Below are positions 1 to 6,991 of a DNA stretch of 64,000 bases, piece after piece. The stretch covers positions 1-64,000 of the forward strand of contig NZ_PCOU01000025.1 of assembly GCF_002979455.1 (NCBI RefSeq). Direction: 5' to 3'. A program made the translations under genes and the position numbers. How positions within the stretch are numbered: the first letter of the stretch is position 1; each line of letters starts with the position of its first letter. Under the pieces are notes generated by a model that saw only the letters and a list, made by a program, of their open reading frames with translations, was not told where the DNA came from and ran no database searches. Source of the DNA: Chryseobacterium sp. MYb7. GTDB taxonomy: Bacteria > Bacteroidota > Bacteroidia > Flavobacteriales > Weeksellaceae.

Positions 1-86
1 CTGGATCGGATTCAATTATTTAGCTTTTATTGTTATTGCTTGTAAAAAATTCATAAAAAGAAAGTCAAGATGAGTTCTATTTGTAC

Positions 87-255
87 AAACTAAAACCATC
101 TATATATTTAAAAACACTTTTAGGTTGAAAAATAAAACAATTCAGATTGTATTATTTCAGTCCCCTTACTTTAAGACCATTTCGAATTCGAAACAACTAA
201 GGTAGAAACACAACAAACAAACTGACCATTAGATCTCTAATGGTTTTTGTTTTTT
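87..255 (+). ncRNA. Candidate small RNA, family copy 1
   Basis: Non-coding stretch with a promoter-like TCTATTTG (76-83), a 5' end resembling two other copies at 1008 and 1378, the block TCAGATTGTA (142-151), a stem CCTTACTT (164-171) with AACTAAGG (195-202; one C-C mismatch), an inner palindrome at 180-193, and a terminator ACCATTAG/CTAATGGT (225-244) with a T-rich tail to 255. No ORF is shared among the copies. The stem changes together with the equivalent stem in the 1008 copy, which supports a structured RNA. Unlike the other two copies it lacks the AGACACT palindrome upstream. Function unknown. Confidence 0.55.
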
Positions 256-288
256 AAGAAATCAATATCTCCAAAAATCAATCTGTAA

Positions 289-927
289 TTATAAATTTTC
301 ATAAGTGTGATTCAATATAAAAGAAATAGCTTTCTTTATTTTATCTCGTCCTCTGGAACTGTTAACATCTATTCCACAGAAAATACTCCCGTTGATCGCC
401 GCATACATATTCAGATAATACAGCCCCGAAACCAAGATCGCCATAACAGAACGTACTTCTTCAGCATTTTCTTTAAAGTGGGGATCCATCAGTAATTTAA
501 AAATATATTCTCCGTTTTCCTCTTGAGTATCAGTTAATTTTTTTAATGCTTTACGGGGTTCTGATAGTCTCCATAGAAGTAATTTTTGGGCTTCCCTATG
601 AGTATAAACATAATCAAATTGAGTCAATAGCATTTCTTCCATAAAAGACTTTCCTCCATCATCTAATTTAGGTTTTATTTTTTTTACTTCTTCAATAGTT
701 ACTTTGCTCCAATAGTCTTGTAACCGAATATACTCGTCTATCAAACCATCAAATCCACCAAAATAAGAATAGATCATTTTCTTATCTACCCCGGCTGTAG
801 CGGCAATACTACTTACTTTCAACGCAGTGTATCCTTTGGTTCTCAGTATTTTTCCAACTGCATCTAAAAACTTTTTTTTACTGCGTTCTGTGTTCCGGAT
901 ACTTCCTGCCGCTGATTTTCTTTCCAT
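289..927 (-). CDS. TetR/AcrR family transcriptional regulator
   Basis: A 212-residue TetR-type repressor. Residues about 16-62 form the N-terminal three-helix DNA-binding domain, with the HTH at 37-56 (KVSSIAATAG then KKMIYSYF); the rest is the helical ligand/dimer domain. The ligand cannot be predicted. The start is ATG at 927. A -7-like box TAAACTTG lies on the minus strand at 953-946, and a perfect palindrome at 970-991 falls where its -33 box should be, so autoregulation is likely. The same palindrome recurs at 1339-1360 with no protein gene behind it; both lie just before short RNA candidates, so the main targets may be RNAs (inference). Confidence 0.85.
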   Translation of the reverse strand: MERKSAAGSIRNTERSKKKFLDAVGKILRTKGYTALKVSSIAATAGVDKKMIYSYFGGFDGLIDEYIRLQDYWSKVTIEEVKKIKPKLDDGGKSFMEEMLLTQFDYVYTHREAQKLLLWRLSEPRKALKKLTDTQEENGEYIFKLLMDPHFKENAEEVRSVMAILVSGLYYLNMYAAINGSIFCGIDVNSSRGRDKIKKAISFILNHTYENL

Positions 928-969
928 GGTAAACTTTCAATCGTACAAGTTTAAGAATTTTTTTCCAGC

Positions 970-991
970 TTAGACACTTTTTAGTGTCTAA
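970..991. promoter_or_regulatory. Palindromic operator, probably for the adjacent TetR
   Basis: Perfect inverted repeat TTAGACACT-TTTT-AGTGTCTAA. It lies 43 bp before the tetR start on one side and 5 bp before a -7 box TATATTTG (997-1004) on the other. The same AGACACT-N4-AGTGTCT core occurs at 1341-1358, with exactly 25 bp from the first core base to the -7 box in both cases. A bidirectional TetR operator is the simplest reading; binding itself is inferred. Confidence 0.7.
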
Positions 992-996
992 ATGTA

Positions 997-1004
997 TATA
1001 TTTG
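997..1004 (+). promoter_or_regulatory. -7 box of small RNA copy 2
   Basis: TATATTTG matches the Bacteroidota TAnnTTTG element. The upstream half of the promoter is covered by the 970-991 palindrome, so a bound repressor would block it. Transcription would start near 1008-1012. Confidence 0.6.
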
Positions 1005-1007
1005 CAG

Positions 1008-1165
1008 AAACTAATAACCATTTTATATAAACAGACGATCTAAGTTGTGAGATTAAGAGAGATCAGATTGTACCGTTAGTTCCCTCAGTTTAAATAGTTT
1101 TGCATCTTATAACTGAGGTAAACATTACTCAAACAGCACCGTTACTAACCAATGGTGCTGTTTTT
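1008..1165 (+). ncRNA. Candidate small RNA, family copy 2, TetR operator upstream
   Basis: About 158 nt. It starts with AAACTAATAACCATTTTA, identical over 18 nt to the copy at 1378. It carries TCAGATTGTA (1063-1072), a perfect 8-bp stem CCTCAGTT (1083-1090) with AACTGAGG (1111-1118), then GTAAACA, and an intrinsic terminator ACAGCACC/GGTGCTGT (1133-1161) with a T-run. Relative to the copy at 87 one stem pair changes C-G to T-A on both strands, a compensatory change. No credible ORF. The promoter sits under a palindromic operator. Role unknown; a trans-acting regulatory RNA is possible. Confidence 0.62.
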
Positions 1166-1338
1166 ATAAAGGAGAGAACTTATTCAACTTGATTTACCAT
1201 AAAAGACGTCATATTTCAGTTTTTATACAATTAAATCTATTTTTTTTAAATTTTATTTTTTGCTTAAAACACCTTATATCAAAGGGTTTTATTGACTTCA
1301 CAAAAACTTTAACACTTTTTTTTGATTTTTTTTATCTT

Positions 1339-1360
1339 TTAGACACTTTGAAGTGTCTTA
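1339..1360. promoter_or_regulatory. Second TetR-type operator
   Basis: AGACACT-TTGA-AGTGTCT (core 1341-1358) has the same half-sites and 4-bp spacer as the operator at 970-991, and the same 25-bp offset to its -7 box TATATTTG (1366-1373). The two spacers differ while the half-sites are identical, which argues for selection on protein binding. Confidence 0.68.
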
Positions 1361-1377
1361 TTTTGTATATTTGCTTC

Positions 1378-1504
1378 AAACTAATAACCATTTTACATAG
1401 AAGCACTATTGATTTGAGAAAAATGAAAAGTTTTCGAAAACAAGCAACTAAGGTAAAAACACTAAATGTAACAGTATCGTTAACAATTTAATGATACTGT
1501 TTTT
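1378..1504 (+). ncRNA. Candidate small RNA, family copy 3, TetR operator upstream
   Basis: About 127 nt, shorter than the other copies. It shares the 18-nt 5' end, the AACTAAGGTA block (1446-1455) and a terminator AACAGTATC/GATACTGTT (1470-1501) whose loop resembles that of copy 2. It lacks the TCAGATTGTA block and the partner strand of the 8-bp stem. It contains a 22-codon ATG ORF starting at 1424 that runs into the terminator; the other copies have no equivalent, so the RNA is the likelier product. Confidence 0.58.
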
Positions 1505-1563
1505 CTAAATTACAGAAGACTGTATATACCGATGATTCGGTTTTAAAATAGTTGATATGAAAA

Positions 1564-1587
1564 GAGACTGTCTCACGACAGTCTCTT
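1564..1587. terminator. Bidirectional terminator after pgl
   Basis: AGAGACTGTC-TCAC-GACAGTCTCT, followed on the minus strand by TTTTC. It closes the gnd-zwf-pgl operon. Confidence 0.7.
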
Positions 1588-1614
1588 ATATTTTAAAGAT
1601 TAAAGTAAATCAAA

Positions 1615-2325
1615 TCAACCTTTCGCTTTTTCATCTGTGAAAAACTGAAACCCTTCTTTTCTTTCAATAAGCTGCATTGGATATAATGCTGGATTATACT
1701 CACCGTTCAACACTTCATTCAGTGCATGTTTTTTCGACTCACCAAATGCCACAACAAGGATATTTTCAGCTTTGTTGATCAATGGTGCAGTCAATGTAAT
1801 TCTAAACATTTCCTGAGGCTTAAGGTAGTAGGCAGATACCCATTTTTCCTTTTCATTTAAAACTTCTTCACCCGGGAATAAAGAGGCAGTATGACCATCA
1901 TCTCCCATTCCTAAAAGGATAAAATCAAATATACCTTCATCACCAAGAACATTTCTGATATTTTGTTCATAAGTTTTTGCATATTCTTCCGGAAGAATTC
2001 CATCAGCATACATAGGGAAAATATGGTTTTCATCAACAGTAACCTGACTTAGAAGCGCTTCATCCGTCATTCGGAAGTTGCTTTTATCATCATTTAAAGG
2101 TACCCATCTTTCGTCTACCCAAAAGAAGTAAACTTTATCCCATTCAATTTGTTCTGCATACTTTTCAGTTGCTAATAGTTTGAAAATAGCTTTGGGAGAA
2201 GATCCTCCGCTCAAAGCAACCACAAAACGGTCATTTTTCTGAATAGATTTTTTCGAAAGGTCAACAAATGCATCTGCAGCCTTTGTGTACAGTTTTTCCA
2301 GATCGTCAAATACTGTAATATTCAT
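1615..2325 (-). CDS. pgl: 6-phosphogluconolactonase
   Basis: Cytoplasmic enzyme hydrolysing 6-phosphoglucono-1,5-lactone to 6-phosphogluconate, the second step of the oxidative pentose phosphate pathway. The 236-residue length is normal for the NagB/RpiA-fold Pgl family. Visible motifs are LSGGSSPK (38-45), the phosphate loop; FFWVDERWVP (67-76); and GMGDDGHTASLFPG (139-152), the signature with the catalytic His. It is the last gene of a minus-strand operon, 26 bp after zwf, and ends at a clear hairpin terminator. Gene order gnd-zwf-pgl puts all three oxidative-branch enzymes on one transcript. Confidence 0.95.
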   Translation of the reverse strand: MNITVFDDLEKLYTKAADAFVDLSKKSIQKNDRFVVALSGGSSPKAIFKLLATEKYAEQIEWDKVYFFWVDERWVPLNDDKSNFRMTDEALLSQVTVDENHIFPMYADGILPEEYAKTYEQNIRNVLGDEGIFDFILLGMGDDGHTASLFPGEEVLNEKEKWVSAYYLKPQEMFRITLTAPLINKAENILVVAFGESKKHALNEVLNGEYNPALYPMQLIERKEGFQFFTDEKAKG

Positions 2326-2351
2326 TTTTTTCTGTTTAAATTTTTATTGTT

Positions 2352-3833
2352 TTATACCCAGCTGTGCCCCTGTCTTTCAACCAAAGCATTAACGTCTTCC
2401 GGGCCCCAGCTTCCTGCTTTATAATTCGGGAAAGATAAATCCTTATTATTTTCCCAGGCTTCCTGAATGGTGGTAACAACATCCCATGCTTCTTCCACCT
2501 GATCGGAACGCATAAATAAAGTAAGATCACCTAAAAGAGCGTCCTGTAAAAGAGTTTCATATGCCTCCGGAGTATCATCCTGACAAGCAAAATTATCAAA
2601 AATCATTTCTGCAGGTTTTAAGTCCAATGTAAGTCCCGGTTTTTTTGTCATAAACTGCAATCTGATATCCATCAGAGGCTGAATATTAATAATCAATCTG
2701 TTGGCTGACAAAAGATGTGGACTGTCTGAGAATGTAGAATGAGGAAGCGGCTTAAACTGGATGGTAATATAAGAGTGCTTTTCTTTCATTTTCTTTCCGG
2801 TGCGGACGTAGAAAGGAACATCCTGCCATCTGTCATTATCCAGATAAAACTTAATTGCTGCAAACGTTTCTGTATTAGAATCCGCTGCAATTCCGTCTTC
2901 CTGACGATAACCTTTCACTTCCACTCCATTGATGGTACCTTTCCCATATTGACCTCTTACGGCGTAATGTTCTACCTGATCGGAAGAAATTCTGCGGATC
3001 GATTTCAAAACATCTACTTTACGATCTCTGATCTCCCCGGACTGTAATGAAGCCGGCGGCTCCATAGCCACCATACAAAGAATTTGTAACAAATGATTCT
3101 GAATCATATCCCTCAAAGCTCCCGTCTGTTCATAGAAAGCTCCTCTGGTTTCAACTCCTACTTCTTCAGCTACAGTAATCTGAACAGATTCTATATATTT
3201 ATGCTTCCATAAAGGTTCAAAAATAGAATTCCCAAATCTGAATGCTAATATATTCTGTACTGTTTCTTTACCTAAGTAATGGTCAATACGATAAATTTGT
3301 TCTTCTTCAAATGTTTTTGCCAGAAGACTGTTTAGTTCGATCGCCGACTGTTTATTATGACCAAAAGGCTTTTCTATAATAATGCGGTCTTTTTTCGGAT
3401 CTGAAGCTAAAGATGTAGTTTTGATGTGATTGGAAATCGTAGTAATAAAATTAGGCCCTATTGACAGGTAAAATAATCTATTGGCTCTTATTCCGTAAAC
3501 GGCATCGAAATCCTGAAGCTTCTGTTGTAGATTTTGATAAGAACCCTCTTCATCCAACTGATGCTGGAAATAAGTAATATGAGCCTGAAAGCCTGCCCAG
3601 TCTTCAGAAGTTACTTTTTTTCTGGAGAAACTCTCGAGGTTTTCTTTGATATAATTTCTGAAATTTTCGTTAGTATTTTCTGCTCTTCCCAATGCTATAA
3701 TATTAAAGCCTTTGGGCATTCTGCCATCGATATATAAGTTATAAAATGCCGGAAAAAGTTTTCTTTTTGCCAGATCTCCTGTAGCACCAAAAATAACGAT
3801 AGATGTTGGCTGCAAGATTCTATTTTGATTCAT
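2352..3833 (-). CDS. zwf: Glucose-6-phosphate 1-dehydrogenase
   Basis: Oxidises glucose 6-phosphate to the lactone with reduction of NADP, the entry step of the oxidative pentose phosphate pathway. From the ATG at 3833 the protein has 493 residues, typical of the family. The Rossmann motif GATGDLAKRK is at 16-25, EKPFG at 154-158 and the active-site segment RIDHYLGKE at 182-190. A longer in-frame start at 3929 exists but would overlap gnd by 83 bp and adds residues with no family counterpart, so the internal start is preferred. It lies 13 bp downstream of gnd and 26 bp upstream of pgl. Confidence 0.95.
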   Translation of the reverse strand: MNQNRILQPTSIVIFGATGDLAKRKLFPAFYNLYIDGRMPKGFNIIALGRAENTNENFRNYIKENLESFSRKKVTSEDWAGFQAHITYFQHQLDEEGSYQNLQQKLQDFDAVYGIRANRLFYLSIGPNFITTISNHIKTTSLASDPKKDRIIIEKPFGHNKQSAIELNSLLAKTFEEEQIYRIDHYLGKETVQNILAFRFGNSIFEPLWKHKYIESVQITVAEEVGVETRGAFYEQTGALRDMIQNHLLQILCMVAMEPPASLQSGEIRDRKVDVLKSIRRISSDQVEHYAVRGQYGKGTINGVEVKGYRQEDGIAADSNTETFAAIKFYLDNDRWQDVPFYVRTGKKMKEKHSYITIQFKPLPHSTFSDSPHLLSANRLIINIQPLMDIRLQFMTKKPGLTLDLKPAEMIFDNFACQDDTPEAYETLLQDALLGDLTLFMRSDQVEEAWDVVTTIQEAWENNKDLSFPNYKAGSWGPEDVNALVERQGHSWV

Positions 3834-3846
3834 TTTTTTCCGAATT

Positions 3847-5265
3847 TTAGTTGTTTGCTGTTTGCCAGTAAGTATGAAAAACTCCTTCTCTGTCAATACG
3901 TTGATAAGTATGAGCTCCGAAATAATCACGCTGAGCCTGGATCAGATTCACAGGAAGAGATTCTGTAGTGTAGGCATCAAAATATCCCAAAGCAGTCTGA
4001 ATTCCTAAACTTGATATTCCGTTTGCAGCGGCATACCCTGCAGTTTTTCTTAACGCTTTGATTTTTGATTTTACCAGTTCAGAAATATCGTGATCAAGGA
4101 GAATATTAGAAAGATTAGGATTTTGAGTGTATGCAGAATAGAATTTCTCCAGCAATACAGAACGAATGATACATCCTCCTCTCCAGATTTTCACAACATC
4201 TTTCAATGGAATTTCAAAGCCATATTCTTCAGATGCTTTTACCAATAAAGATAAACCTTGTGCATAGCTGATTAATGTTGAAAGGAAAAGAGCCTCACCC
4301 ACTTCCTGAATAAACAATTCTGTGTTTTCCGGTTTGGTGATTTCTGTTTCAGAATATATTTTAGAAGCCTGAACTCTCTCTTCTTTATAGGCTGATAAAA
4401 TTCTTGAAGTTACTGCAATATCAATGGTAGGAATAGAAACTCCGATTTCCATAGCCTGCTCAGAAGTCCATTTTCCAGTTCCTTTTGCACCGGCTTTATC
4501 TAAAATCTGATCTACAAGATAATTGTCTGTGAAAGTATCTTTCTGTGTAAAAATATCTCTGGTAATCTCAATCAGGAAAGAGTTCATTTCACCATTATTC
4601 CAGTCTCTGAAAACCTGGTAAAGCTGATCATTATTTAAGCCAGCTCCTCTTTTAAGCAGATCATAAGCTTCACTGATAAGCTGCATAATGGCATATTCAA
4701 TACCGTTGTGTACCATTTTCACATAGTTTCCGGCAGATCCTTTGCCCATATAGGCTGTACATGCTTCGTTATCTACTTTTGCGGCAATGGCTTCCAACAT
4801 TGGCTTCAGAAGTTTGAAAGCTTCAAGATCTCCTCCGGGCATTATACTCGGTCCTCTTCTTGCTCCTTTTTCACCACCTGACACTCCCATTCCCATAAAG
4901 TGAAGTTTTTTGGATGCCAGATCTGCAACACGTCTGTTGGTATCTTCAAAATAAGAGTTTCCTGCATCAATGACGATATCACCTTCATTCAAAAGCGGAG
5001 TAATATTTTCCAACACTGCATCTACAGGTTTTCCTGCAGGAACCATCAGAATAATTTTCCTTGGGGTTTCTAATGCGGACACAAAATCCTCTAAAGAGCC
5101 TGTACCTTTTACTTTCATTTCCGGAGCCGCTCCACTCTCTAATTCTTTAACTTTCTCCTGATCAAGGTCGAATCCTGCGATTGAAAACCCATTGCCAGCG
5201 ATATTATAAAGCAGATTCCGCCCCATTACTCCAAGGCCAACCATTCCATAACTATATCTTTCCAT
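3847..5265 (-). CDS. gnd: 6-phosphogluconate dehydrogenase, decarboxylating
   Basis: Converts 6-phosphogluconate to ribulose 5-phosphate and CO2 with NADP. The 472-residue protein has the dinucleotide motif GLGVMG at 10-15, the family signature GVSGGEKGARRGPSIMPGG at 127-145 and Lys183 in the KMVHNGIEY segment, the position of the classical catalytic lysine. The ATG at 5265 gives the usual N terminus; an upstream in-frame start at 5379 adds a hydrophobic stretch that looks like translated leader. First gene of the gnd-zwf-pgl operon. The 250-bp gap upstream separates it from a divergent small gene. Confidence 0.95.
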   Translation of the reverse strand: MERYSYGMVGLGVMGRNLLYNIAGNGFSIAGFDLDQEKVKELESGAAPEMKVKGTGSLEDFVSALETPRKIILMVPAGKPVDAVLENITPLLNEGDIVIDAGNSYFEDTNRRVADLASKKLHFMGMGVSGGEKGARRGPSIMPGGDLEAFKLLKPMLEAIAAKVDNEACTAYMGKGSAGNYVKMVHNGIEYAIMQLISEAYDLLKRGAGLNNDQLYQVFRDWNNGEMNSFLIEITRDIFTQKDTFTDNYLVDQILDKAGAKGTGKWTSEQAMEIGVSIPTIDIAVTSRILSAYKEERVQASKIYSETEITKPENTELFIQEVGEALFLSTLISYAQGLSLLVKASEEYGFEIPLKDVVKIWRGGCIIRSVLLEKFYSAYTQNPNLSNILLDHDISELVKSKIKALRKTAGYAAANGISSLGIQTALGYFDAYTTESLPVNLIQAQRDYFGAHTYQRIDREGVFHTYWQTANN

Positions 5266-5485
5266 TCTATTGGTATTAATATGAATTTTTATTATACAGA
5301 GAATAAAATTACGCAAATGCGCATAATGAAAAAAATAAAAGGAAAGAAAAAGTTCTACAAATTCTTGTTTGTCCCTCATTTATAAGCCACTAATATTCAC
5401 ATTTTCACATGATTTTATCTTTACAGAATAAAATTCAATCATTATTATGGTAATGATCTATTAAAACTGTCTGTTTTTTGGCATA

Positions 5486-5511
5486 ATTAAACTTATATTT
5501 GCCAAAATTTA
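5486..5511 (+). promoter_or_regulatory. Promoter of the 119-residue gene
   Basis: A TATATTTG box close before the ATG at 5519, with a T-rich TTTTTTGG about 12-15 bp upstream as the -33 candidate. Matches the Bacteroidota promoter pattern, with a short spacer. Confidence 0.4.
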
Positions 5512-5518
5512 TAAAGTA

Positions 5519-5878
5519 ATGAACTATAAACTTGAACTCAACACTCAGGAGCCTAATTCTAAAATTGTTTTTCATAACGTCAAATTTGATTCGTTCAAGA
5601 TTAATATAGTTGAAAGATATATCGGGTCCATGAAGGCCCGTCCTACATTATGTGAAGTTTTATTTAAAGTGAGAACTTTAGATGATGTACTTATCAACAG
5701 AAGAGACGGTAATATAAGAGTAAAGATTAAGGGTGATGATTTTGAAACCTATCAGAAATTATCCAGAGATCTTAGTTCTTATGAATACAAAAACAAACTG
5801 ATCAATAGAAAAGAGGTTGAAGAAAACTATGTGCACTTCATCCTGAGTTTAGTGATTGCCAACTATCAGCTTAATTAG
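5519..5878 (+). CDS. Hypothetical protein, 119 residues
   Basis: I do not recognise this family. It starts with ATG at 5519 behind a TATATTTG promoter box and ends before a hairpin at 5891-5924. The composition is that of a soluble protein: charged, no signal peptide, no membrane segment, no cysteine cluster. The middle contains LCEVLFKVRTLDDVLINRRDGNIRVKIKG, which suggests beta strands, and the C terminus VEENYVHFILSLVIANYQL looks helical. It stands alone between the gnd operon and a truncated LuxR-type ORF, so context gives no hint. Confidence 0.7.
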   Translation: MNYKLELNTQEPNSKIVFHNVKFDSFKINIVERYIGSMKARPTLCEVLFKVRTLDDVLINRRDGNIRVKIKGDDFETYQKLSRDLSSYEYKNKLINRKEVEENYVHFILSLVIANYQLN

Positions 5879-5890
5879 GCTGTTTAGCGG

Positions 5891-5924
5891 ATTGCTCCTT
5901 TACTATGTCTTGTAGAGGAGCAAT
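5891..5924 (+). terminator. Hairpin after the 119-residue gene
   Basis: ATTGCTCCT / AGGAGCAAT, 9-bp stem with a 16-nt loop, followed by a weak tail with few T residues. Likely terminator. Confidence 0.45.
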
Positions 5925-6015
5925 TCTCAAAAAAATAGTATAGCACAGGATATGACAGGTTTTCAATATTTTGAAAACTGTAAATTATCCGGTAAAATTT
6001 TTCAGAAAATAAAGT

Positions 6016-6201
6016 TTAAATCAAATTATTCGATATTACGTAGGAGATTGCTTCAATAATATTTTTTACCCCAATTCTTTCAAACAATTTGCTCCTGTGA
6101 AACTTTATTGTGCTGGGAGACACAAACAACTGTTCTACAATTTCTTCTATTGTTAATCCCTGAAGATAAAGTCTTATTATTTCTATTTCCCTTATTTTCA
6201 A
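6016..6201 (-). pseudogene. LuxR-type HTH fragment
   Basis: Sixty-one codons make up just a LuxR/GerE DNA-binding domain: REIEIIRLYLQGLTIEEI, then VSPSTIKFHRSKLFERIGV and a C-terminal helix. Family members normally carry a receiver or ligand domain in front. There is no ATG: the open frame begins with TTG at 6201 and an in-frame TAA lies only a few codons upstream. I read it as the 3' remnant of a longer regulator, cut where the ORF at 6203 begins on the other strand. A free-standing small HTH protein started from TTG is the alternative. Confidence 0.5.
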
Positions 6202-6202
6202 A

Positions 6203-6427
6203 GTGATTTTACGTTACCCTGACAGCTTATCTCTGGAAACGTTGAATGAGCAAAATAGTCTTCCAAAAGACAGACCTGTATTTATTGAAGGATATCAGTT
6301 TAATGATACTGCTACTCTCGTCTATAATGAAATGATTAGCAATATTGAAGTTATAGATACTAACGGACAAAAAAAACATTCATATTTCAACCATAAGAAA
6401 TTAATATCATGTTTTGACGGAAATTAA
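6203..6427 (+). CDS. Hypothetical 74-residue ORF, possibly a gene remnant
   Basis: Unrecognised. It opens with GTG at 6203, directly head-to-head with the LuxR fragment, and has no clear promoter or ribosome binding site of its own. The sequence (IEGYQFNDTATLVYNEM, then NIEVIDTNGQKKHSYFNHKKL) has normal protein character, and a strong terminator follows at 6437-6474, as expected for the true 3' end of a gene. It may therefore be the C-terminal part of a gene whose 5' end was lost at the junction near 6200. Confidence 0.4.
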   Translation: MILRYPDSLSLETLNEQNSLPKDRPVFIEGYQFNDTATLVYNEMISNIEVIDTNGQKKHSYFNHKKLISCFDGN

Positions 6428-6436
6428 TTGAAACGC

Positions 6437-6474
6437 AGAGACTATTTCGAAATGAAATAGTCTCTTTTCTTTTT
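6437..6474 (+). terminator. Intrinsic terminator
   Basis: AGAGACTATTTC-GAAAT-GAAATAGTCTCT, perfect 12-bp stem followed by TTTCTTTTT. Confidence 0.75.
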
Positions 6475-6822
6475 AATGAATATTTAATTTCTTTCTTACA
6501 GCATATTGTATGGATTGAGCAATCGCATTAAAAAAACATTCCGGTGTTCATTACAAATTCCCAAAAATCCAAATGCAACACAAATACTACATTACTACTA
6601 CACCTACCTAAAATCATATAAAACACCTACATATCACATACTACATGTATCAAAACAGCAACTAAACATTATTTAAATTAAAAAATTAGCAATTACTTTT
6701 GAAATACTGAAAAAAAGAACTCCATACAAGAGCATTTATCATTCAGCTGCAAACACAAAAAGAACCGAAAAAATTTTCATAAACTCACTGTAATAATAAA
6801 GAGTTAATCATTAGTGTACCGT

Positions 6823-6863
6823 GTACCTGTAGGATAACCAGTACTTTCTACAGGTACTTTTTT
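6823..6863 (+). terminator. Terminator-like hairpin, copy 1 of 2
   Basis: GTACCTGTAG / CTACAGGTAC, perfect 10-bp stem with a 15-nt loop, then six T. There is no gene immediately upstream, so it may end a short untranslated RNA. Confidence 0.5.
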
Positions 6864-6925
6864 AAGCCTTATTAAAGCAAAGACCACAATCACTCATTAT
6901 ATGTGTTTTTAATCATTCTAGTAGC

Positions 6926-6966
6926 GTACCTGCAGCATAAGTGTTTTTTTTGCAGGTACCTTTTTT
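6926..6966 (+). terminator. Terminator-like hairpin, copy 2 of 2
   Basis: GTACCTGCA / TGCAGGTAC, perfect 9-bp stem with a T-rich loop, then C and six T. It lies 26 bp before the start of the SGNH hydrolase gene, where it could attenuate that gene or end the same kind of short RNA as the copy at 6823. Confidence 0.5.
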
Positions 6967-6991
6967 AACATAACAATCTAAAAAATACTAT

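Larger units (their letters stand above)
6428..6991. other. Gap without protein gene; two related hairpins
   Basis: AT-rich, no convincing ORF on either strand. Apart from the terminator at 6437 it holds two terminator-like hairpins at 6823-6863 and 6926-6966 that share the stem sequence GTACCTG/CAGGTAC, and the leader of the SGNH hydrolase gene. Confidence 0.6.

Noticed and set aside
1189..1491. 100-codon plus-strand ORF across the small RNA region
   Set aside because: Low-complexity Phe/Leu/Lys composition from T-rich DNA, spans a promoter, operator and RNA copy 3; no start signals.
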